64,000 nt of DNA from Sugiyamaella lignohabitans. Lineage: Eukaryota > Ascomycota > Dipodascomycetes > Dipodascales > Trichomonascaceae. Position numbers and translations under genes: made by a program. The stretch spans positions 3,596,001 through 3,660,000 of the forward strand of contig NC_031674.1 of NCBI RefSeq assembly GCF_001640025.1, written 5' to 3'. Positions 51,376-60,192 of this stretch are shown here, piece after piece. Position 1 is the first letter of the stretch. Each line of letters begins with the position of its first letter. Below the pieces are notes generated by a model. That model did not search any database. It was not told the origin of the DNA and saw only the letters and a program-made list of their open reading frames with translations.

Positions 51376-51449
51376 TGGACGAATCCGGAATTGAACCGGA
51401 GACCTCTCGCATGCTAAGCGAGCGCCATAACCAACTAGACTATACGCCC
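51376..51449 (-). tRNA. tRNA-Ala (AGC)
   Basis: 74-nt gene on the minus strand beginning GGGCGTATAG and ending TTCGTCCA. The anticodon arm CTCGC-TTAGCAT-GCGAG gives AGC (read as IGC). The T arm CCGG-TTCAATT-CCGG and the acceptor stem close properly. It matches the fungal tRNA-Ala pattern. No intron. Its 5' end lies 15 bp from the LTR element. Confidence 0.96.
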
Positions 51450-51464
51450 AATTATTTCTCATTG

Positions 51465-51643
51465 TAAGGAATCTCAGCATCCTTGGATTGTATTCAGGAT
51501 ATTAACGAGGTAACCTACCTCAAGGAAGTCACCTGACTAGAGAAATAGATTGCCGCATATATATATCTGCTCCTGCAGATCTCCTAGTTCTGGTCCTTCA
51601 GCTGGGATATTATTCTTCAACTATCCTAGAGCTAACAGGATCA
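51465..51643 (+). repeat. 5' LTR of the Gag-integrase element
   Basis: About 179 bp, from TAAGGAATCTCAGCATCC to the end AACAGGATCA. It matches the 3' LTR over long blocks (for example GAGGTAACCTACCTCAAGG and CTGCTCCTGCAGATCTCC). Termini are TA...CA and not the usual TG...CA; ends were set from the polypurine tract and the flanking duplication. Confidence 0.85.
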
Positions 51644-51648
51644 GACTC

Positions 51649-51655
51649 TGGTAGC
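51649..51655 (+). other. Primer-binding site, initiator tRNA-Met type
   Basis: TGGTAGC five bases after the 5' LTR is complementary to the 3' end of initiator tRNA-Met (GCTACCA), the primer used by Ty1 and Ty3. The match is short (7 nt), as in Ty3 (8 nt). Confidence 0.6.
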
Positions 51656-51880
51656 ATTGAAGACTGTACCGTTCAGGAACTATTATTATAATAAAGATCA
51701 TCCCTTACAGAATATCCAAGCTGAAAATTTTTTTTGGGAAGCATCTTCGTATTTGATTATGTGGCAAATCACACGAGAGCAAAACAAGAACCAACGCTAC
51801 CTGAAGTCCAAGAAATTAATAAATTAACAACAGAGTCCAATCGTCGCAAGAAGTAAGCGAAGGAAGCAAGAAAAGCAAAA

Positions 51881-54241
51881 ATGTCAGGGGAGTCTCGAAT
51901 TGCCCCTGTTGAATCCCAAGAGGAGGCTGTACAAAAATTCATGAACCAACTACCTCCGGAATTAAAAGCAGAGTTCGAAACAATCCGTCCATTCCTGACA
52001 CCATCCTTTCCTGAGGTCACATCGAACCAAAACACGGGTAAATGCCCGTTACCTGCCCATTTTACAGTTGCATCGGCTCCTAGTTTTATCACTTCTGCAA
52101 AAAGATGGATTGCAGCCAATCAGATGACTATGGGGTATGAACAGCTGTTCAATATCATTATGGGGCTCCTACCCACATCGACCTATAAAAACAGAGCACT
52201 TCAGTGGTACAGCGAGGACCAGCCATACCCTTGGGACGAATTGTGGAACCTCCTGAAACAACAACATGCACTTTTGGAAACGAAAGCGTATGCGAAATTC
52301 AACGCAATGAAATGTGACAAAGTGGCTGACTACCCCGCATTTGTAGAAAAAGCGATTCTAGAAGCGACCAATACAACTATTCCGGATAGAAATATTATCA
52401 CTACTTTGATAAACGCGGCTCCGAGTGTTCGCCTCCGAACGGCACTAACCACACTCCATGGCGACAACCCGCATATCTCTTTAGATGATTTTGCAGAAAG
52501 AAGCCAACTACGTGTAAATGAAGTCCTAGTAGAATCGCAACACAAATCTACATTGAAGAAATGGTGCTCAATTCACAAAAATCGCGGACACAACACAAAG
52601 GACTGCAGTAGACAGACGAACAAACGTCATAATACACGCAATCCCGAATCCGGGAAACGACCGGTGGAAGCGACAGCTACTTCTCAAGAGTCAATACAAT
52701 CTGTGACCTTTTCGCACGACGCCGAGATGATCAATCGGATAAATCAGTCTCTGGAGAAAGATCCTAAGTACTCAAAGATTCTTCAACACTTCCGTAATCC
52801 CCAACACAGTCCATTCCCAGGCGACAAGAAGGATAAACTTTGTTATTCTTATGAAAATTATATTTTGAGTTACCTGGGAAAAATTGTCGTAGGAGCGGAT
52901 GAAGATTTACATGAGGATTTGATCAAACTTTTCCACGATCATTGGATTGGCGGTCATCACGGTGTTCGTCGCACGAGACAAGAATTAACTAAAGTTTTCA
53001 CATGGCCCAACATCAGCGAGTACGTGGAAAAATACGTCAAAAGCTGCGTGACATGTCAAAAATTCCGAATACGCGACCACGCACCATACGGCCTCCTAGA
53101 GCCTTTACCGATCCCCGATCGCCCTTTCCAATCCATATCATTAGATTTTGTAACGACCTTGCTGGAATCTGGTCCCCAAGAGTCAACCCAAATTCTAGTG
53201 ATTGTTGACCGCTTCAGTAAATACGTCCAGTGTTACCCATGCTCCACCAACACCAACGCCATAGAACTCGCAACGTGTATGAAAGACTACTTCGACCGCT
53301 TTGGCCGTCCCGACACCATCATCTCGGATAGAGGCACGCAATTTACATCAAACTTTTGGCGATCATTCACCGCGAGTCGAGATATTAAACTTCAGTTCTC
53401 CACGGCATACCACCCTCAGACGGATGGTCAGACAGAACGCATGAACGGGGAAGTCATACGCCATATCGCGAAATATATCAACCCTCAACACAACAATTGG
53501 TCTGAGTTATTGTCGGAAGCCACCTTTGCCATCAACACCACTTATGATGAATCTATCAAGAACAGCCCTTATAAGGTAGTGTTTGGGTTCGAACCCAATA
53601 TACATTTCAATTTTAAAGCCGCGGAAGCTTATCCAACAATGGAAGCCAACTTAGCACACCAGGCTGACCTCCACAACAGTACTAAGGAAATAATTCGACA
53701 CAGCCAACAGCAGCAAGCTACGTATCACAACAAGCATCGAATTCACAAAGTTTTCAAAATGACGGATCGAGTTTTACTTTCCACGGATAAGCTTAACTAT
53801 GACCGAGGTCCAAAACGCAAATTCGATAGGAAATGGATTGGACCCTTTACAATTGCGGCAAAAGTCAACGACAATGCCTACCGTCTATTGTTACCCAAGT
53901 CTTGGCGCATTAACCCTGTGTTCAACGTAGACCAATTGGAACTCTATGAGGAAAATTTGGTGCATCGGAAGAAATATGGCACTCACATCGAAGAAGAAAT
54001 CGATTTTTATGACAATAATCCGCTAGGCATCACCGACCTCATTCGAACCGAGCCTTTCGGCAAGCAGGTCTTTTATCTCGCTTCAGTCCGCACCAAGTAC
54101 GCAACGGAGTCGCAATACTTCACTTTGCATGGACTAAAGGATTACAAAGATCTTGTCTGGCTACTACACGACAGATCACCTACGGATCCTAAGCCTCCTC
54201 ACCTCCAAACATTCCTGAACCACCTTGAAGCCGGTTCATAG
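51881..54241 (+). CDS. Gag-integrase fusion protein (786 aa) of LTR element
   Basis: One uninterrupted frame. Residues about 70-220 form a Ty3-type Gag capsid region (ALQWYSEDQPYPWDELWNLL). A zinc knuckle C229-x2-H-x4-H-x4-C242 follows. Only about 100 residues later comes the integrase H2C2 finger (H354/H359...C389-x2-C392), then the catalytic core with D422, D483 and E519, an exact D-x35-E spacing. A GPF module (KWIGPFTI, 652-659) precedes the C-terminal tail. No protease D(S/T)G, no reverse-transcriptase F/YxDD and no RNase H block exist anywhere. The segment just before the finger (KDKLCYSYENYILSYLGKIVV) is the normal stretch between RNase H and integrase, so the loss looks like a clean in-frame internal deletion, or an original compact design. 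Catalytic integrase residues are intact. Confidence 0.92.
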   Translation: MSGESRIAPVESQEEAVQKFMNQLPPELKAEFETIRPFLTPSFPEVTSNQNTGKCPLPAHFTVASAPSFITSAKRWIAANQMTMGYEQLFNIIMGLLPTSTYKNRALQWYSEDQPYPWDELWNLLKQQHALLETKAYAKFNAMKCDKVADYPAFVEKAILEATNTTIPDRNIITTLINAAPSVRLRTALTTLHGDNPHISLDDFAERSQLRVNEVLVESQHKSTLKKWCSIHKNRGHNTKDCSRQTNKRHNTRNPESGKRPVEATATSQESIQSVTFSHDAEMINRINQSLEKDPKYSKILQHFRNPQHSPFPGDKKDKLCYSYENYILSYLGKIVVGADEDLHEDLIKLFHDHWIGGHHGVRRTRQELTKVFTWPNISEYVEKYVKSCVTCQKFRIRDHAPYGLLEPLPIPDRPFQSISLDFVTTLLESGPQESTQILVIVDRFSKYVQCYPCSTNTNAIELATCMKDYFDRFGRPDTIISDRGTQFTSNFWRSFTASRDIKLQFSTAYHPQTDGQTERMNGEVIRHIAKYINPQHNNWSELLSEATFAINTTYDESIKNSPYKVVFGFEPNIHFNFKAAEAYPTMEANLAHQADLHNSTKEIIRHSQQQQATYHNKHRIHKVFKMTDRVLLSTDKLNYDRGPKRKFDRKWIGPFTIAAKVNDNAYRLLLPKSWRINPVFNVDQLELYEENLVHRKKYGTHIEEEIDFYDNNPLGITDLIRTEPFGKQVFYLASVRTKYATESQYFTLHGLKDYKDLVWLLHDRSPTDPKPPHLQTFLNHLEAGS

Positions 54242-54251
54242 GGGTGGGGGG
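54240..54251 (+). other. Polypurine tract of the LTR element
   Basis: AGGGGTGGGGGG directly abuts the 3' LTR and overlaps the stop codon of the Gag-integrase frame. It is a typical plus-strand primer position and defines the LTR start. Confidence 0.75.
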
Positions 54252-54433
54252 TACTGAATCTCAGCATCGTTGGATTGTATTCAGGATATTAACGAGGTAA
54301 CCTACCTCAAGGAAGTCACCTGACTAGATCTCCGTATATATATATATATATATATATCTGCTCCTGCAGATCTCCTTGTTCTGGTTCTTCAGCTTGGATA
54401 TTATTCTTCAACTATTTTAGAGCTACGGGATCC
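54252..54433 (+). repeat. 3' LTR of the Gag-integrase element
   Basis: About 182 bp from TACTGAATCTCAGCATCG to CTACGGGATCC. It contains an expanded TA run (near 54336-54357) that is shorter and interrupted in the 5' LTR. It carries TATATA promoter-like sequence, as does the 5' copy. Confidence 0.85.
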
Positions 54434-54745
54434 CATCGTGCCGCGAATATTTGCAGCTGAGCTGTTACCCTTCGTTTTCCACTTATTTCTACTGGGGATT
54501 TTCATTCAATCCATACTAGCAAGCCGACTTTGTTTTGTGTATTGCGACAAACTTTCCTATTTGTTCACTGCGTTCTATACATAATTCTCTTCGTTTAAAA
54601 GTTAAAACATCAAGGGTAGCTATTATTATTATTATTCTAATGTTCGCGTAGAGATAAAACTTTACTTCTCTTCAGTGAGGAATGCAATTGACCACTTATA
54701 GTATCAAAATAATTATAATATTCTAGTAGATGATTATAAAAAAAA

Positions 54746-54840
54746 AGCCCTACGTGGGGGTCGAACCCACAACCTTGTGATGACTTTTATCTCGAAAGAG
54801 GCTTAAGAGTCACACGCTCTACCGATTGAGCTAGCAAGGC
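54746..54840 (-). tRNA. tRNA-Lys (CTT) with 22-nt intron
   Basis: 95-nt gene on the minus strand starting GCCTTGCTAGCTC and ending GTAGGGCT. Anticodon CTT is followed by A37 and then a 22-nt intron (AGCCTCTTTCGAGATAAAAG and two more bases). Removing it gives a 73-nt tRNA with anticodon arm TGTGA-CTCTTAA-TCACA and T arm GTGGG-TTCGACC-CCCAC. A T-run on the minus strand follows as pol III terminator. Confidence 0.95.
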
Positions 54841-55036
54841 ATTAATTACGAAAGAGTCTGACATAGTTTCCTTTTAGATGTCAACTCTTAGCTTGTATGT
54901 CAATTGCACGTAACCTAACCCTGGGATCCAAGATATATCAATTCTCGTACTTTCCCTTGGAAGTTGGAAGACTAAGCTTGGTTATCATTAAGTCTTCTTA
55001 TACTAACTTCTAAGACGTGTAAGACCTCTAACGGGG

Positions 55037-55174
55037 CTCAAATAGCCAAAGTAAACAGCCTGTAATCAGGCAAAAACGTGAGCAGTCCTTCTGGTAATGT
55101 GTAAATGATGGGATTTGAAATTATTTGAATTGTATTAATTATGTATAGTATAGAACTTTAAACAAGATTTATTC
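55037..55174 (+). repeat. Dispersed 138-bp repeat, copy A
   Basis: Nearly identical to the reverse complement of 62907-63045. It shares an uninterrupted block that includes GTAATGTGTAAATGATGGG and GAAATTATTTGAATTGTATT. It begins about 200 bp upstream of the tRNA-Lys 5' end. No open frame and no obvious terminal repeats. It may be a solo LTR or relic of a tRNA-targeted element; no known family recognised. Confidence 0.8.
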
Positions 55175-55930
55175 CTGTGAGAAGCAACGTGACAAGCAGA
55201 GATCTTGCATACCGCTGGTCTTTACCCTACCTGGGGACTAGCAAATGCGTAATGAGCCAGCATTTCAGGTTGGAAGTTGAAGTAAAAGAACGGTTTGCCT
55301 AGTTTCAACAGGAATAAGAAGCGTAAAATGCCGTTTGTTAATCTCATTTATTGAAGGGGCCAACTTACCACAAGTTGCTCTAGACGCTAGTGCTATTATT
55401 ATAAAGATGATGGCTATACACGATTTTAGCTCAGCAGATTGACAGCCAATTGCCTTCTTGGCATTCCAGACTCGAGATATTGGCAGTCTCGTTGGAAAAC
55501 AAGCCAATATCGTTTTCCAGGTCTGTCTCCGGTCTAGGAAAGCATTTTTCGCACGTTGTACCAGGATTAAATTTATCATTATCACCGAGCGAGTACTATA
55601 GAGAGTTATGGCTATGAAAATTTGTGGCATAAATGACACAACACAATTGCTGAGAATCATTTTTTTCTTGTTAGATCCAGTAAGAATAATCTAGATTTAA
55701 AATTTACATCATTTTCGGTCATATACCCCTTAAGGGATGTTGCTGTCTTGGATTTAAGTAAAGTCCTTGTCGATATCATCAGAATTTAAGGTCGACCATC
55801 ATAAGCATATCTTAGAAAGTTGGCCTGTCCATAGGAAGATTTAACCGCTCAGACTGCTAAAGCAAATGAAGGATTAGGATTTATACATTCCTACTGGAAT
55901 AGATGCAAAGAATAATAGAACATATTGGGC
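55175..55930. other. Intergenic, no convincing gene
   Basis: A 131-codon frame on the minus strand (55265-55660) lacks a proper ATG near its start and a family match. I do not call it. Otherwise AT-rich with no RNA gene seen. Confidence 0.45.
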
Positions 55931-57067
55931 TCACTCAACATTATCGATATCGAGTTTTTTCGACTCGACTTCAAGATTGCAATCTTGCTCAACATCTAAA
56001 AGGGAGCCGAGTTTTTCTCCCAGTGATATTATTCTTATCGAAATAGTATCTGTTATAGCTGTTTCCAAGTTTAATACTAAGTGTTGACGGAGCTTTTCGA
56101 CAGTAGCACAACCGACAAAAACAGCAATTGGAGCAATGACACTGAAAGCGAGGAACATGGGCTTTTCATAGTGAATAGGACCCTGTACAATATCATTCCA
56201 TAGCACGTGCCGAAAAAATGGGTGTTCATGTAGAAGATACACCCCGAAAGTAGCACTTCCAAACCAGTTCACCACAGGACTCCAAAATTCAAAGCGACTA
56301 ATGAGCATGAATGTCGTTATGGCCATGAAAAAACATAGAGGTGAGCCGTCATCCATCAGTACAAAGTGTGCTCCTCCCCGTTCTTTCACAAACTCATACT
56401 GTCGAGTGGTAAATACAGATATCATACTTGCGTTTGCAAGTAATAATATCACGGTAATATAGATCAGCGGTATGGTCTTTAATCGAGCGCATACTGAATC
56501 ATATTTATGAAGATAGGATCCAACAAGAAACATGAACACGAACCAAAAAACTGGGCTATAAGAATAGTCGAATGTTCTCCACTTCAAGCACATAGCAGAA
56601 AACATTAAAATCAGCATACATAAGTGCTCTTTATGTGAGGTCAAGTTGGTTATTTTGGTTAGGACTGGGGAAAGTAGCACCAAACCTATATATGCAGTAC
56701 AAAACCAATATGTATTCATCGTCACCGGGAACACAACTTCTATTAAAGCTTGAAAGTGGATTTCCCGACCCAAAAGGAAACATATCGGTATTCCTGCCCA
56801 TGAATACATCAGAATTTGTACCCAAATCCTGACCACCGAAGCAACACTCGCTGTACGACCAGACAAAAAATAGCCTGTTATGAGTATGAATATATTAACA
56901 CCCAATTTACCACCTGATCTTTCGAAATCAATCATTGCCCTGCCATAGGAGTTATCTTCTTCTTCATTTATATCCCAAAACGAGTGCAAAGCATAGTGAT
57001 GGTAGACTACCAACAGCATACTAACAATACGTAGCAGCTCATAATTAGATAACCTTTTTTTGCCCAT
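55931..57067 (-). CDS. Acyltransferase-3 family membrane protein, bacterial-like
   Basis: 378-aa protein with about ten membrane segments. It starts RLSNYELLRIVSMLLVVYHH, with the His of the acyltransferase-3 active site in TM1, continues GGKLGVNIFILITGYFLSG, then TYWFCTAYIGLVLLSPVL, and ends with FGVYLLHEHPFFRHVLW. These blocks are the hallmarks of bacterial (mainly Firmicute and Actinobacterial) O-acetyltransferases that decorate capsular or exopolysaccharides, and are not typical of fungal acyltransferase-3 proteins. It likely moves acetyl or another acyl group onto a surface sugar. It is intronless and lies in a tRNA and retroelement island. The C-terminal 50 residues are polar and acidic, beyond the bacterial core. 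Horizontal acquisition is inferred from motif style alone. Confidence 0.82.
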   Translation of the reverse strand: MGKKRLSNYELLRIVSMLLVVYHHYALHSFWDINEEEDNSYGRAMIDFERSGGKLGVNIFILITGYFLSGRTASVASVVRIWVQILMYSWAGIPICFLLGREIHFQALIEVVFPVTMNTYWFCTAYIGLVLLSPVLTKITNLTSHKEHLCMLILMFSAMCLKWRTFDYSYSPVFWFVFMFLVGSYLHKYDSVCARLKTIPLIYITVILLLANASMISVFTTRQYEFVKERGGAHFVLMDDGSPLCFFMAITTFMLISRFEFWSPVVNWFGSATFGVYLLHEHPFFRHVLWNDIVQGPIHYEKPMFLAFSVIAPIAVFVGCATVEKLRQHLVLNLETAITDTISIRIISLGEKLGSLLDVEQDCNLEVESKKLDIDNVE

Positions 57068-57631
57068 TTTATCGCAGTAGACTATTAGCCATCGAAAAGT
57101 TATCCGATGAAAAGGAGCATCCTGAAATATTGCATCTCGGTTATTACTTATATTTGGATCTTGTTTTCTCTGGCAGGGATAATATGGATCGTTTACAGCT
57201 AATGTTCGTCGAAGATCACTTCTTCATTAGGCATTTCTTTAAGATTTAAAGTAATCCCTGTTGCATGATGCATAAAGGATCCCGCACCCATTTTTAATAC
57301 CAATTCCCTCTCGAATGAAATATTTCTATCTCTCTCGAATATGACAAATATATTCTAATATTCTAGGCGCAAACTGCCTTACTGAGGTCAATAATTAGGA
57401 GCCGTGGAGATTAGCAATAATAATAATAATAGAGAGACAAATTCCAGCGCAAAGAGAGCGGAAAAAGGATCTTCAACCTTTCCAATCGACGTACATTTTC
57501 AATGGAGGTTTCCAGCGGACCTCAGATTAAGTCTGGACTGTTTCTCTGTGTAAAAACAAGCCGGATTGAACTATTATGATCTGTTCAAAACTGAGCTTAT
57601 AGAGTAAAGGTAGTTTTCTCAAACAAAAATT
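57068..57631. other. Intergenic between acyltransferase and tRNA-Leu
   Basis: About 560 bp, no frame of note. Contains TAATAATAATAATA microsatellite near 57417-57430 and the presumed acyltransferase promoter at its left end. Nothing else seen. Confidence 0.5.
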
Positions 57632-57713
57632 GGCACTCTGGCCGAGCGGTCTAAGGCGTCAGGTTAAGGTCCTGATCTCTTCGGAGGCGAGGGTTCGAAT
57701 CCCTCGGGTGTCA
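57632..57713 (+). tRNA. tRNA-Leu (AAG)
   Basis: 82-nt type II tRNA with a long variable arm. Starts GGCACTCTGGCCGAGCGG. Anticodon arm TCAGG-TTAAGGT-CCTGA gives AAG (inosine, reads CUU/CUC). The variable arm is TCTCTTCGGAGG-like, the T arm is GAGGG-TTCGAAT-CCCTC and discriminator A73 is present. No intron. A T-run terminator follows. Confidence 0.95.
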
Positions 57714-57874
57714 GTATTTTTTTGCTAATCTTCCAGAGATTATCTCTTTCTTTTCTTAGTTTTTCTGATAGCTTCTGGAGTAATCAGGGAGGAATAAGGG
57801 ACCTGAGAATGGCCGTTTAAATGTGCTGTTTAAAATGCTAAATAGTATTGGGTTAATTTTTTTACATAAAGTAA

Positions 57875-58588
57875 TTATTCAAAACCCCCCAGGCCGGTAC
57901 GCCCTTTGGCTACATGTTTTAAGCTAATTCCTTGCTCGAACTGTCTTTGTAACTCTTCATTTCGGGAATTGCTCCGATCATCCACTTGGACAACATTGAC
58001 TGTACTTTTCTTCACACCCATCAAACGAAGAAACTTTGCTTGCTTATCGTTCTCAATCCCGGTTACTGAAATAGTGGGAGTACTTGCAGGAGCATTCTGA
58101 GAGCGTTCATCCAAATCATTTGATTTTTTGCTCTTCCTCTCTTCCTTTGGTTCTAGTTTTCTTTTCTTTTCTTTTTCCCTTTCCTTATCCTTCTCCTTCT
58201 CTTTCTTCTCTTTCTCCTCTTTCTTCTCTTTCTTCTCTTTCTTTTCCTTTTTGTCCTTCTTCTCCTTCTTTTCCTTTTTGTCCTTCTTCTCCTTCTTTTC
58301 CTTCTTTTCCTTCTTCTCCTTCAGCTCATTTATCTCCCTAGTCTCTTCTTTCACTTCCTTCTTTTCTTCCTTGTCCTTCTTTTCCTTTTTCTGCTTTCTC
58401 TCTTTCTTTTCTTTCCCTTTCGACTTCTCCTTCGACTTCTCTGTTTTGTTGTCGTTATTCTTTCCTAAATCCTGTAACTTTGCCTTCTTTCCCGCAGCTA
58501 GAGATTCGCTATGGACGTGCCTTTTGCTATCCTTTTCTTTCTTCTCATTAGAGGCTGAGATGTCAGACCTTTTGCGCTTCTCGCCCAT
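57875..58588 (-). CDS. Lysine-rich protein with SMAP (small acidic protein)-like C-terminus
   Basis: 237 aa. Residues about 40-165 are almost only Lys and Glu (KKEKKEKKEKKDKKEKK type), encoded by degenerate repeats of AAG/GAG/AAA codons. The C-terminal 60 residues carry the conserved part: DKQAKFLRLMGVKK, then a helix with LQRQFEQGISLKHVAKGRTG and final LGGFE, which fits the SMAP domain (KFLRLMG ... QFEQG ... GLG). Likely nucleolar or nuclear because of the basic tract; the biochemical role is unknown. The low-complexity tract is probably a long single alpha-helix and is prone to length change. Confidence 0.75.
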   Translation of the reverse strand: MGEKRKRSDISASNEKKEKDSKRHVHSESLAAGKKAKLQDLGKNNDNKTEKSKEKSKGKEKKERKQKKEKKDKEEKKEVKEETREINELKEKKEKKEKKEKKDKKEKKEKKDKKEKKEKKEKKEEKEKKEKEKDKEREKEKKRKLEPKEERKSKKSNDLDERSQNAPASTPTISVTGIENDKQAKFLRLMGVKKSTVNVVQVDDRSNSRNEELQRQFEQGISLKHVAKGRTGLGGFE

Positions 58589-58966
58589 TTTTCAATATTT
58601 TATATCAGAGAGGATCGAAAAAAATAAAGATTCGCATGCTTTTTGAGCTGATGCATTATCTTTTAGATGTTAGGGTGGGTATGCTAGATAAACCTGGCAC
58701 TAAATGAGAAATGTCCAAATGATTAGACAAAAACGCGAGTAAACCGATCAACACACACTCTGACAGGGTGAAATGTCTTGAGTATATAATCCACGAGCTA
58801 TTATTTTATTATTTCCTAATCCATACATCTGTGTTATAAAGTGTAAATTGAGAAGATTGACAGCATCTGCAAGCCGCGCTCAAGTTTCATACTGAAACAT
58901 TTCGATGACACGCCTAAAAGATCGAAGGTTTTCCTCTTAATTGATTGATATATAAACACTACTCTT
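58589..58966. other. Divergent promoter region SMAP-like gene / glutaminyl cyclase
   Basis: About 380 bp with a TATATAA-like sequence near 58783 and another, TATATAAA, near 58950. No gene seen. Confidence 0.45.
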
Positions 58967-60094
58967 ATGGAGTGGCACAAGTTTATATACCGCCAAAGGA
59001 GAATGTTCCTGGTTTTCTTATTTATTAGCATATCGAGTCTTCCGCTCGTCTTTGGGTACGAAAGATTGAACAGTAAAGCGACTAAGTTGTTGGCCTCACA
59101 ATACCCACCTGAGAATTTTTTAGATATACAGGATTTGAACGGGCTACTGGCACCAATTCTCAAACCTAGAGTTCCTGGAAGTAGAGGTTCGGAAGAAGTT
59201 CGACAGCATTTTGCATCTTTTTTTGGATCACTTCCAAGCAATGGCTGGACAATCGAATATGATGAATTTACCGAAGACACGCCGATTGCGAAGAACGTGA
59301 GCTTCACAAACGTGATAGTTACTCGTGACCCTCCTCATACAACTCCTGGAAATGTTGGTAGAGTTGTTTTAGCAGCCCATTACGATTCAAAGTATGAGCC
59401 TGAGGGATTTATTGGTGCTATTGACAGTGCAGTGCCTTGTGCTTTGACGATGTATACAGCGCAAGTGCTGGATGAATATCTAACTCAAAAATGGGCTGTT
59501 TCATCAAATAATAGCTCGGGTGTACAGATAATATTTTTTGATGGAGAAGAAGCTTATAAGGAATGGACGGACACAGATTCATTATATGGGGCTAGGCACT
59601 TGGCTGACAAAATGGAGACTGAAGTCAAATATTCTGTGGACTCATCGCGACGTACCGACTTGCAATCTATTGACGTGTTAATATTGTTGGATCTCCTTGG
59701 ACATTCAACTTCATCTATCCATAGTTATTTTAGAGAGACTGACTGGATGCATAAAAGAATGGCTACTATTGAAGAAAGAATCAGGCGACTTAAGCTCTCC
59801 AAATTTGGCAGCGAAGATAGTCAAAAACAGACGACTTTTTTCCCTCGGCCACCGATTTATAGTCTGGGCGGTCAGATCGGTGATGACCACCTTCCGTTTC
59901 TACAACGGGGGGTGCCCGTTCTCCATTTAATACCTTTGCCGTTCCCAAATATTTGGCATACGTTAGATGATGACGGCGCACATCTAGACCCTGCAACTGT
60001 TCACGACTGGGCCTTGATTATAGCACTATTTATGGCAGAGTATTTTGAACTCGGCTCAGTAGTCGGTGGTTCCAGTGTAAAAGAGTACCTTTAA
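58967..60094 (+). CDS. Glutaminyl-peptide cyclotransferase (M28-type)
   Basis: Zinc enzyme that converts N-terminal Gln to pyroglutamate, in the secretory pathway. 375 aa. The N-terminus has a signal anchor (residues 13-31, MFLVFLFISISSLPLVFG). M28-fold motifs follow in order: VVLAAHYDSKY near 143, GAIDSAVPCA (metal Asp), IIFFDGEEA (metal and catalytic Glu), VLILLDLLG, and GDDHLPFLQRGVPVLHLIPLPFPNIWHTLDDD near 305-340 in continuous conserved order (metal His in WHT). All metal ligands of animal glutaminyl cyclase are in place. Uncommon in S. cerevisiae but widespread in other fungi. Complete, no intron. Confidence 0.9.
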   Translation: MEWHKFIYRQRRMFLVFLFISISSLPLVFGYERLNSKATKLLASQYPPENFLDIQDLNGLLAPILKPRVPGSRGSEEVRQHFASFFGSLPSNGWTIEYDEFTEDTPIAKNVSFTNVIVTRDPPHTTPGNVGRVVLAAHYDSKYEPEGFIGAIDSAVPCALTMYTAQVLDEYLTQKWAVSSNNSSGVQIIFFDGEEAYKEWTDTDSLYGARHLADKMETEVKYSVDSSRRTDLQSIDVLILLDLLGHSTSSIHSYFRETDWMHKRMATIEERIRRLKLSKFGSEDSQKQTTFFPRPPIYSLGGQIGDDHLPFLQRGVPVLHLIPLPFPNIWHTLDDDGAHLDPATVHDWALIIALFMAEYFELGSVVGGSSVKEYL

Positions 60095-60192
60095 TTATTC
60101 CCAGGCTACTCGTTGCATCTTTACTTCTCGAACCCACTGACTTAGCTGTCATATATATCCATAGCCATACATACAGAGTATAAATATATGCA

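Larger units (their letters stand above)
51465..54433 (+). mobile_element. Ty3/gypsy-type LTR element with Gag-integrase fusion only
   Basis: A 2.97-kb element bounded by two similar LTRs (51465-51643 and 54252-54433) with a primer-binding site, one long frame and a polypurine tract in the correct order. Its single ORF joins Gag directly to integrase; protease, reverse transcriptase and RNase H are absent. Flanks CATTG (51460-51464) and CATCG (54434-54438) look like a diverged 5-bp target duplication. It sits 15 bp upstream of the tRNA-Ala 5' end, the position chosen by Ty3. By eye the LTRs differ at about ten bases plus a rearranged AT run, so the insertion is not recent, yet the frame is uninterrupted. 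Confidence 0.9.

Noticed and set aside
55265..55660. 131-codon minus-strand frame next to the dispersed repeat
   Set aside because: No proper ATG near the start, no domain, and its composition looks like chance translation of AT-rich DNA.
58128..58646. Phe/Ser-rich frame antisense to the SMAP-like gene
   Set aside because: Shadow of the AAG/GAG repeat tract on the opposite strand.
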